From Spirochaetaceae bacterium (lineage in GTDB: Bacteria > Spirochaetota > Spirochaetia > Treponematales > Breznakiellaceae): DNA of 8,041 nt. Shown one piece after another: positions 1 through 5,722 of the stretch. The stretch lies in assembly GCA_031258625.1 (NCBI GenBank), contig JAIRMO010000041.1, positions 1 to 8,041 of the forward strand, written 5' to 3'. The first letter of the stretch is position 1. The number at the start of each line of letters is the position of its first letter. Made by a program: the position numbers and the translations under genes. Under the pieces are notes generated by a model. That model was not told where the DNA came from and did no database searches. It saw only the letters and a list, made by a program, of their open reading frames with translations.

Positions 1-1
1 A

Positions 2-208
2 AACCGGCTGTTCAACCAGAGTCCCGATGGGGCATCGAACCAAAGGTTCGCAAGTTCCTGCGCCATGTATACCCTGATAGAAACGGCCAAGCAGAACGGC
101 CGTATACCCCGGGACTACCGCACCCTTCTTTTTGAACGCTGCCCCCTTGCCAAAACGCCCGAAGACTGGGCCGCCCTTCTCCTCTGGAATGTAAAGGTAA
201 AGAAATAG
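2..208 (+). CDS. IS66-family transposase, C-terminal end (partial)
   Basis: The reading frame from base 2 is open to a TAG at 206-208 and gives 68 residues cut off on the left by the window edge. The peptide begins NRLFNQSPDGAS, continues MYTLIETAKQNGRIPRDY and ends PEDWAALLLWNVKVKK. This matches the known tail of IS66-type DDE transposases (TnpC): a W/RLF..S..GA segment, then Y.LIETAK.NG..P..Y, then a closing LLPWN-like motif. The catalytic residues lie upstream and are not visible, so it cannot be said whether the element is intact or a remnant. No copy of an IS66-type terminal repeat (GTAAGCG or its complement) is seen between this stop and base 506, so the right end of the element is not placed. 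The gene is unrelated in function to the signalling operon downstream. The family call is from motif memory and is fairly secure. Confidence 0.8.
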   Translation, partial: NRLFNQSPDGASNQRFASSCAMYTLIETAKQNGRIPRDYRTLLFERCPLAKTPEDWAALLLWNVKVKK

Positions 209-274
209 CCGCTGCTTTTTCCAGCCTATAAAGAAATATAGCCATACCTGTGCTTTAATCTCTATGGGTTTAAT

Positions 275-303
275 TCCCCGCCGCTCTGCGGCGGGGATTT
301 TTT
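275..303 (+). terminator. Strong rho-independent terminator
   Basis: A perfect 10-bp stem has its left arm at 275-284 and its right arm at 288-297, with a three-base TCT loop. It is very GC-rich and is followed directly by six T at 298-303. It lies 66 bases after the transposase stop and about 200 bases before the first operon gene. It would insulate the signalling operon from transcription of the mobile element. Confidence 0.88.
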
Positions 304-305
304 AT

Positions 306-333
306 TTGACAGTTACCCTGAAACCGGTAAAAC
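306..333 (+). promoter_or_regulatory. Candidate sigma-70 type promoter for the operon
   Basis: A perfect TTGACA lies at 306-311, immediately after the terminator T-run. With a 16-base spacer, TAAAAC at 328-333 is the best -10, agreeing with TATAAT at four of six positions. If used, transcription would start near base 340 and give a leader of about 167 bases. The -35 is convincing but the -10 is poor, so this is only a candidate. Confidence 0.35.
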
Positions 334-506
334 CTGAATTACGGGTCACGTTTAGAGCAGCGGGAACCTTCGGTTCAACGGGGTATTAAACCAAAGGGAA
401 GGGGCTATACCCCAAAAAAACGGCGCCGGGTACCGTAACACGCTCGCGTTGCATATTCCCATAAGATATTCTCCGGTAGGTTCCGATAATCCAATAAGAG
501 GTACGT
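334..506 (+). other. Non-coding leader upstream of the operon
   Basis: No convincing ORF is found here on either strand. Two small inverted repeats are visible: GAACC at 364-368 with GGTTC at 372-376 (three-base loop), and GGGG at 401-404 with CCCC at 410-413, followed by seven A. Neither has a T-run on the plus strand, so neither is a terminator for the operon. I recognise no riboswitch. A GA-rich ribosome binding site, AAGAGG at 496-501, lies five bases before the first ATG. Confidence 0.5.
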
Positions 507-1682
507 ATGTTTTTCAGGAACCTAAAAATCGTCACTAAATTGCTCATTTCCGGCCTGGTTTTTCTCCTGCCCATCGCGGTGATGTTCTATATCATTATCG
601 CGGACCTTGAGGTAACGGTTTTTCTCCTTTCTTTGGTGGGGTTTACCCTTCTTTTTGCTTTTTTCGTCCTCATCCTTCTGGTTATAGACCTTATCCGTTC
701 AGCCAAAAGCCTGAAACGGCTATTTACGGGCCTTGAGGAAAATGACCTTTCCCTGTCCTTGACGACCCGGTCCGGGGACGAATTCGGTAAACTTACCACC
801 GCCTTTAACCACTTCCTCACCCGGCTCCGGGATGTTTTTAACGCCTTTAGCCATGACGCCAATCTGGTGGTCATCGCGGTATACGAGCTTTCCTCCTCGG
901 CCAAACAGATCACCACCACCGCAAATCAGCAGTCTGCCAGCGTTTCGGAGATTGTCAGCACCATGGAAAACAACAAAAACCTGTCGGAACAGATGGCGGC
1001 AAAAACCGCGGAAGTGGCGGACCTGGCCGCGCAGACCCAGGATTTCAGCCTGAAGGGGGTGGATCTATGGGGCGCGAACCAGGAGATGATGGAGGAGATC
1101 CGGGCTCAAAACGCGAAGATCATCAACGAAATAAAAAACCTTTCGGATATGATCCAGCGGATAAACGAGGCCATCGGCATTATTGATGGTATCGCGGATC
1201 AGACTAAGCTCATCGCCTTTAACGCCTCCCTGGAAGCCTCCTCCTCCGGGGAAGCGGGGGCCCGGTTCGCGGTGGTGGCCGCCGAGATCCGGCGTTTTGC
1301 GGATAACGTGGTGGATTCCACCAGAGAGATAAAACAGAAAATTGAGGAAGTCCAGGCCGCGTCCCAAAGCCTTATCGCCGAGGCCAACAACGGATCCAAA
1401 CAAATAGACCAGGGTTATGACCGGATGGTGGAACAAAAGGCGGTATTTGAAAACATCGTGGAAAACTCCCAAAATGTTGCCACCCGGTCCCAGCAAATTT
1501 CCAATCTGAGTAAACAGCAGGAATACGCCTCGTCCCAAATTTTTGTGACCCTCAAGGAAATATCCGCCGGGGTAAAACAGTTTGTAACCGCTACGGCTTC
1601 TACTTCAAAAATAGCGGATAATCTCAATGTCATGTCCCGGGGATTACAGGATACCGTAGGGAAATACCGGACCGGTAATTGA
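507..1682 (+). CDS. Methyl-accepting chemotaxis-type receptor without a periplasmic domain
   Basis: This 391-residue protein is a membrane-bound chemoreceptor-like signal transducer. Two hydrophobic helices at about 12-31 and 38-61 are separated by only about six residues, so there is practically no extracellular sensing domain. A HAMP domain follows at about 60-113 and keeps the GDEFG (DExG) motif. The rest is a long helical MCP signalling hairpin. Its N-terminal arm carries a methylation-like stretch, SASVSEIVST. The tip, near residues 232-254, reads QTKLIAFNASLEASSSGE and continues into RFAVVAAEI. At the tip the usual Asn (Tsr N376) is Lys234, and the usual Arg (Tsr R388) is Ser246; Asn239 and Glu243 are kept. 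No C-terminal CheR-binding pentapeptide is present. The start is ATG with AAGAGG five bases upstream. It is the first gene of the operon and presumably signals to the CheA-like kinase two genes on. The stimulus is unknown; it may sense membrane state or act through the second receptor. Confidence 0.94.
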   Translation: MFFRNLKIVTKLLISGLVFLLPIAVMFYIIIADLEVTVFLLSLVGFTLLFAFFVLILLVIDLIRSAKSLKRLFTGLEENDLSLSLTTRSGDEFGKLTTAFNHFLTRLRDVFNAFSHDANLVVIAVYELSSSAKQITTTANQQSASVSEIVSTMENNKNLSEQMAAKTAEVADLAAQTQDFSLKGVDLWGANQEMMEEIRAQNAKIINEIKNLSDMIQRINEAIGIIDGIADQTKLIAFNASLEASSSGEAGARFAVVAAEIRRFADNVVDSTREIKQKIEEVQAASQSLIAEANNGSKQIDQGYDRMVEQKAVFENIVENSQNVATRSQQISNLSKQQEYASSQIFVTLKEISAGVKQFVTATASTSKIADNLNVMSRGLQDTVGKYRTGN

Positions 1683-1699
1683 TTTTTAGAGGAGTTTGT

Positions 1700-1718
1700 A
1701 TTAACACTCCGTGTTAAT
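1700..1718 (+). repeat. Perfect inverted repeat (AT-rich hairpin)
   Basis: ATTAACAC at 1700-1707 and GTGTTAAT at 1711-1718 are exact reverse complements around a TCC loop. It could be an RNA hairpin or a dyad bound by a regulator. There is no T-run long enough to make it a terminator. A GTG that could be mistaken for the start of the second receptor lies in its right arm. Confidence 0.75.
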
Positions 1719-1729
1719 TTCGATTGGAC

Positions 1730-1754
1730 GGCGGCGGCGATTCCGCCGCCTTTT
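1730..1754 (+). terminator. GC-rich hairpin with short T-run; possible attenuator
   Basis: GGCGGCGG at 1730-1737 pairs perfectly with CCGCCGCC at 1743-1750 across a CGATT loop, and four T follow at 1751-1754. The stem is strong, but the T-run is short and merges into the ribosome binding site of the next gene (AGAGGAG at 1755-1761). It could terminate a fraction of transcripts, so that the first receptor is made in excess. Alternatively it may stabilise an mRNA end or modulate ribosome access. Which of these it does cannot be told from sequence. Confidence 0.45.
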
Positions 1755-1767
1755 AGAGGAGTTTTAC

Positions 1768-3375
1768 ATGGTAAGCGTGGAAGACCGGATCCGCCGGGAA
1801 GAACGGGATGGGGAGGTGATAATAAACTATTTCCGTATTGCCCTGGCAAGTATTTACGTGCTGGGAATAGGGGTCGTTTCCGTTATACATCATATAAAAG
1901 GGTATGACGTTCTGCCCTTGCGGAGCTATTATGGGCCGGGCCTTTTTTTTCTCGAATCAATGGTACTTCTTTTTTATTTACAGAAACAAAAAACGCTGCC
2001 TCCCTGGCTTAAATACCTCAATGTGATTCTGGATATGACGATCATTTCATTTTCCATCTTCATGGACGGAACTTTTCCCGAGATTTTAATGCCCATTTCT
2101 TTTTTGTCCATCGAAACGCTTTTTTATATCATGGTGATCGTCCTGGGGGCTTTCCGGTACAATATTCCCTGCGCCGTTTTTTCGGGGTTCTATGCCGGCG
2201 CCCTGTATTCCCTGGTGATTATCTCTCACCGGGATGTTATTGATATACCCTATACCGCCCTGGTAGCGGGGAAGGTGCTGCCGGTGGCTTTTCCCCTCTA
2301 CAATGAAACCTTCCGGATAGTGGCCTGTATCTTTGCGGGAATTATTACCGGTATCGCCTGCAAGCGGCACCAGGCGCTGCTTAACAATATGCTCAAGATC
2401 GAGGAAGACGCCGCTGCGGCCGCGTCCAAAACGATGATTCAAACCCGGGGGATCGCCAAAACCATTCAGGAATCCACCGACAATATTTTCTATTCCTCAA
2501 AAAACATCTTCACTACCGCCAATAACCAGGCGGCCAGCGTGGAAGAAATTGTCAGCACCATGGGCGAAAACACCCGGATTGCGGCGGACATTACCGAAAA
2601 AACCGGCAGTGTGGCTTCTATCGCCGTCAGGATGGAGGAGGATGTGAACCAGGGGTTTTCCGTCCTGGAAAACAACGTCGCCAAAATGGGGGACATAAAG
2701 GAAAAAAATGACGAAATTATCTCCGGGATCGTAACCCTGGGGAATAAGGTATCCCGGATTCGGGATATTGTCAAGACCATCACCACCATCACCGACCAGA
2801 CCAAGGTTATCGCCTTTAACGCCGCCCTGGAAGCGGCCAGCGCCGGGGATAAGGGGAAGCGGTTCGCGGTGGTGGCCAGCGAGGTAAACCGCCTGGCCGA
2901 TGACATTGCCAGCCTGACCAAACAGATCCGGGACCAGGTGGAGGAGATCCAGAGTTCCTCTTCTTCGCTGATCATTTCCAGTGAGGAGGGGGCGGATAAG
3001 ATTACCGAAGGATACAAACTTATCAAGGATCTGGAGGATGTCTTTAAGGAGATCCGTTCCGGGGCGGAGATCACCTCCAATCAGGCCCGGATCATCACCA
3101 TAAGCACCCAAAAACAACAAAAATCCACCGAACAGATCAATGTAGCGCTCGCCGATATTTCCAACGGCCTGAATAGCTTTATCCATTCTACGGAGGTGGT
3201 TACCAAGTCCGCCGGAGGACTCTCCCGGATGGTAATGGAATTGGAAAAGGTATTAGACGCCCAGGTAAAACCGGCTTTGCCCGCGGGAAGCGGGACCCCC
3301 AAGGGTAGCCCCCCGGGCGCCGCCGGATTTGACAGCGCCGGTCCGGGGATCAGGCTCGTCGCCGCTAACGGATAG
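1768..3375 (+). CDS. Chemoreceptor with six-helix membrane sensor domain
   Basis: This 535-residue protein has a polytopic N-terminus with about six hydrophobic segments: roughly 20-40, 54-71, 83-99, 106-128, 131-152 and 182-198. An MCP signalling domain follows at about 205-500. There is no recognisable HAMP or periplasmic domain, so the membrane block itself is probably the sensor. The methylation-like stretch AASVEEIVST is present. The hairpin tip reads QTKVIAFNAALEAASAGD: the usual tip Asn is Lys346, the usual Arg is Ser358 and the usual Glu is Asp361, while Asn351 and Glu355 are kept. These changes are largely shared with the first receptor. The C-terminus after about 500 is Pro/Gly-rich and disordered, without a CheR tether. 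ATG at 1768 is chosen because AGAGGAG lies six bases upstream; a GTG at 1711 has a 16-base spacing and falls inside a hairpin. The stop lies seven bases before the kinase ATG, so expression is probably coupled. The ligand is unknown. Confidence 0.93.
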   Translation: MVSVEDRIRREERDGEVIINYFRIALASIYVLGIGVVSVIHHIKGYDVLPLRSYYGPGLFFLESMVLLFYLQKQKTLPPWLKYLNVILDMTIISFSIFMDGTFPEILMPISFLSIETLFYIMVIVLGAFRYNIPCAVFSGFYAGALYSLVIISHRDVIDIPYTALVAGKVLPVAFPLYNETFRIVACIFAGIITGIACKRHQALLNNMLKIEEDAAAAASKTMIQTRGIAKTIQESTDNIFYSSKNIFTTANNQAASVEEIVSTMGENTRIAADITEKTGSVASIAVRMEEDVNQGFSVLENNVAKMGDIKEKNDEIISGIVTLGNKVSRIRDIVKTITTITDQTKVIAFNAALEAASAGDKGKRFAVVASEVNRLADDIASLTKQIRDQVEEIQSSSSSLIISSEEGADKITEGYKLIKDLEDVFKEIRSGAEITSNQARIITISTQKQQKSTEQINVALADISNGLNSFIHSTEVVTKSAGGLSRMVMELEKVLDAQVKPALPAGSGTPKGSPPGAAGFDSAGPGIRLVAANG

Positions 3376-3382
3376 GATCGTC

Positions 3383-5722
3383 ATGGCTATTGATAGGGAA
3401 AAATACATCGGCAAGTTCATCGAGGAAGGCATTGAAAACATCGCCGTCGTGGAATCCCTGCTTTTTGAGGTCCGGAATGGTACTTCTCCGGATGACGACC
3501 TGGCTACCCTGCTGCGGGCCCTGCATACCCTCAAGGGTTCCGCCCGGATGTTGGAATTTCCCCGGATCGAAAACCTCTCCCACGCCCTGGAAAGTGTTTT
3601 TGTGGCGGTCAAGGAACAGCGGATCGACCTTTCCGACAGCGCCCTGCGGCTCATCCTGGCCGCCCTGGACGCCCTCAAAATCGGCCTGGGAACCATACAA
3701 AACACCAAAAATGACGACATAGACATCCGGGCCTTTGAAAAAGAACTAGCCGCCCTGGCGGCGAATGAGGAATTCCTCGTACCCCGGAGCCTCCGGGCCC
3801 CCAAAAAGCGGGCCCCCACAAAAACCACCCCTCCCGAAACACAACAGGCCGCTGTTTTTACGGACCAAAAATCGGATAAATCATCGGATGCCGGGAACTC
3901 TCCGAAGGGAAAAAAAGCCCTTCCCCCGGGTAAATCTAAGGCGGCTATTCCAAAAGCTGAAGTTTTGGAACAACCGCCGGTGGAAAGCAAGGGACAACAG
4001 GGGGCGCGGCGGGAGGAAGCCAAGCCGGAGACTATCCGGGTTTCTCTGACAAAAATTGACGGCATCATAAAAACCATCGCCTCCATGCAATCCCTGGAAA
4101 TTTCCGCCAAGGCCATAACCATAGAAACCGAAGAGATGAATGAGCTGGTCAAACGGATCTCCCGGGCGCTTAAAGCGGAAACCCGGTTGAGCCCCCCCCT
4201 GTTCGCCCAATTCCGGCAGTTGGAACAACTTATCGGCAAAACAGCCTCGTCCACTAAAAACTACGCCATTGACGTGGGGAACCTTACCAAAAGCGCCTAC
4301 GACAACGTTATTTCCCTACGGATGCTGCCCATCTCCACCATCCTGGACACGTACCCCCGGTACGTGTTTGAGCTTGCCGCGGAACTGGGGAAAAAGGTAC
4401 AGATCCACATTGAAGGAACCGAGAACGAGATCGACAAAAACATCATCGAAACCCTTTCGGATGTTTTTCTCCACATGGTTCGTAACGCCCTGGATCACGG
4501 CATTGAAAAACCGGAGGAACGGCGGCTCAAAAACAAAAACGAAACCGGCCGGATCCTGATCCGCTGTTCCCGGGAAAGCGGGAACATGAAGATCGTCATC
4601 GCCGACGATGGCCGGGGGATCGATCCCGAGGAGATCCGAAAAAAGCTGGTGGAAGGGGGGGTACTCACCACGGCCACGGCGGCATCCCTCTCCAGGGAAG
4701 AATTGACCAACTACATCTTTCGCAACGGTTTTTCCACTTCTAAAACCATCAACAATATCTCCGGCCGGGGAGTCGGCATGGATGCGGTACGGGACGGCAT
4801 TGAAAAACTCAAGGGAAGCATCCTGGTGGAAAGCGCCCCCGGCCAAGGCACCACCTTTATCATCCTGGTTCCCCTTTCTATCGCCTCCCTCATGGGATTT
4901 CCCATTGTCTGCGGAAACATGAAGTTTATCATCCCCGCCAACTTTGTGGACAACGTTTTGTTGATCGACCGGAATGAGATCATCTCTCTGGTTGACCGGC
5001 CGGGGATCAAATTTGAAAACCGGCTCATTAAGCTGTACTATCTGAGTCAGATCCTGCGGATCCAAACCGAAAGGGCTCAGGACGACAGGGGCTCCCTTTT
5101 TGTGGTGATCATCCACGCCTTTGACGAAATAATAGCCCTGGGGATCGACCAGGTCAGCAGTATGCGGCAGGTGATCCTCAAGTCCCTGCCCTCGGTGATG
5201 GAGGGAACCTCCATTTTTTCCGGGGCCGTGTTAAGCGAGGACTACGAGATGATACCCGCCCTCCACATGCCCACGGTGATCAAGATGGCCCGGCGTATAA
5301 AGTCCATTGACATGAAAAAACGCCATATTGAATACGAAAAACTGCGGAAATCCGTCCTGGTGGTGGACGATTCCCTGCCCACCCGGAAAATCGAAGAGGA
5401 GATCCTCCAACTGGAGGGGTACCGGGTGGATACCGCGGCGGACGGCGTAGAGGCCCTGGACAAGGCGAAAAATACCCGCTATGATTTGATCTGTACCGAC
5501 CTCAATATGCCCTTGATGGACGGTTTTATGTTCACGGAAAACATCCGCAAGAACGCGGATCTGGCGGAAATTCCCATCATCGTTATTTCCTCCAAATCCA
5601 GTGAGGAGGATCAAAAACGGGCGGCGCTGTTGGGGGCTAACCGGTATATCATAAAAAATTCTTTTAACAACCACAACTTGCTTGCGGCGGTACGGGAGCT
5701 TATCGGGGAAGCGAATGGATGA
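3383..5722 (+). CDS. Hybrid CheA-type histidine kinase with C-terminal receiver
   Basis: This 779-residue cytoplasmic kinase would couple the receptors to phosphotransfer. Domains in order: HPt (P1) at about 5-110 with phosphorylatable His48 in ALHTLKGSARM; a Lys/Pro-rich disordered linker at about 130-215 with no clear P2 domain; P3 dimerisation at about 218-313; and a P4 ATPase domain to about 497. P4 has an N box HMVRNALDHG at 364-373, G1 box DDGRGID at 408-414, an F box FRNGFSTSKTI and G2 box GRGVGMD at 461-467. A CheW-like P5 domain spans about 498-640. The receiver, about 655-779, has acidic pair Asp662/Asp663, phospho-acceptor Asp706 and Lys758. All catalytic motifs look intact. The layout resembles WspE and FrzE rather than motility CheA. 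ATG 3383 is chosen because AGGA lies five bases before it; an in-frame TTG at 3329 lies inside the previous gene with no ribosome site. The end overlaps the cyclase gene by eight bases. The attached receiver probably acts as a phosphate sink or gate. Confidence 0.96.
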   Translation: MAIDREKYIGKFIEEGIENIAVVESLLFEVRNGTSPDDDLATLLRALHTLKGSARMLEFPRIENLSHALESVFVAVKEQRIDLSDSALRLILAALDALKIGLGTIQNTKNDDIDIRAFEKELAALAANEEFLVPRSLRAPKKRAPTKTTPPETQQAAVFTDQKSDKSSDAGNSPKGKKALPPGKSKAAIPKAEVLEQPPVESKGQQGARREEAKPETIRVSLTKIDGIIKTIASMQSLEISAKAITIETEEMNELVKRISRALKAETRLSPPLFAQFRQLEQLIGKTASSTKNYAIDVGNLTKSAYDNVISLRMLPISTILDTYPRYVFELAAELGKKVQIHIEGTENEIDKNIIETLSDVFLHMVRNALDHGIEKPEERRLKNKNETGRILIRCSRESGNMKIVIADDGRGIDPEEIRKKLVEGGVLTTATAASLSREELTNYIFRNGFSTSKTINNISGRGVGMDAVRDGIEKLKGSILVESAPGQGTTFIILVPLSIASLMGFPIVCGNMKFIIPANFVDNVLLIDRNEIISLVDRPGIKFENRLIKLYYLSQILRIQTERAQDDRGSLFVVIIHAFDEIIALGIDQVSSMRQVILKSLPSVMEGTSIFSGAVLSEDYEMIPALHMPTVIKMARRIKSIDMKKRHIEYEKLRKSVLVVDDSLPTRKIEEEILQLEGYRVDTAADGVEALDKAKNTRYDLICTDLNMPLMDGFMFTENIRKNADLAEIPIIVISSKSSEEDQKRAALLGANRYIIKNSFNNHNLLAAVRELIGEANG
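4347..4367 (+). repeat. Perfect 9-bp inverted repeat inside the kinase gene
   Basis: ACACGTACC at 4347-4355 and GGTACGTGT at 4359-4367 are exact reverse complements around a CCC loop. It encodes part of the conserved LDTYPRYV segment of the kinase. No T-run follows, so it is not an intrinsic terminator. It may be only a product of codon choice. Confidence 0.6.

Larger units (their letters stand above)
1684..1764 (+). repeat. 14-bp direct repeats flanking a 53-bp double-hairpin segment
   Basis: TTTTAGAGGAGTTT occurs at 1684-1697 and again at 1751-1764, identical in all 14 bases. The 53 bases between them are almost entirely hairpin. The second copy supplies the ribosome binding site of the next gene; the first copy lies just after the stop of the first receptor and is not followed by a usable start. 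If one copy and the spacer are removed, the junction becomes an ordinary tight operon junction of about 18 bases with a well-placed Shine-Dalgarno. This suggests a later insertion or duplication. Confidence 0.85.

Noticed and set aside
364..413. Two small inverted repeats in the leader as a riboswitch or attenuator
   Set aside because: Stems are only four to five base pairs, no T-run follows on the plus strand, and no conserved aptamer core is recognised.
1711..1767. GTG start for the second receptor, adding 19 residues
   Set aside because: The nearest Shine-Dalgarno is 16 bases away, the codon lies in a hairpin arm, and the added residues would be encoded by the hairpin segment. ATG 1768 has AGAGGAG at six bases.
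1771..1777. GTAAGCG just after the second receptor ATG, like an IS66 terminal sequence
   Set aside because: A 7-base match within coding sequence, far from the transposase, with no partner repeat; expected by chance.
3329..3382. TTG start for the hybrid kinase inside the previous gene
   Set aside because: No ribosome site precedes it. ATG 3383 has AGGA at five bases and yields an N-terminus that begins directly at the HPt domain.
3910..3916. A AAA AAA slippery heptamer in the kinase linker, which could give a short P1-only product
   Set aside because: No convincing downstream pseudoknot or stimulator was seen, and A or T runs of seven to eight are frequent in this window.
3253..4254. Long minus-strand ORF of 333 residues opposite the kinase and receptor genes
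   Set aside because: It is the antisense of well-supported domains (HPt, linker, P3), has no recognisable motif and is Ser/Arg-rich as expected of a shadow frame.
4316..5116. Minus-strand ORF of 266 residues opposite the kinase ATPase domain
   Set aside because: It is antisense to the conserved N, G1 and G2 boxes, with low-complexity Asp/Gly/Phe-rich composition and no motif.
5682..5714. TTG start for the cyclase within the kinase receiver
   Set aside because: ATG 5715 has a good GGGGA site and a typical short overlap with the upstream stop; the extra residues add nothing to the receiver fold.
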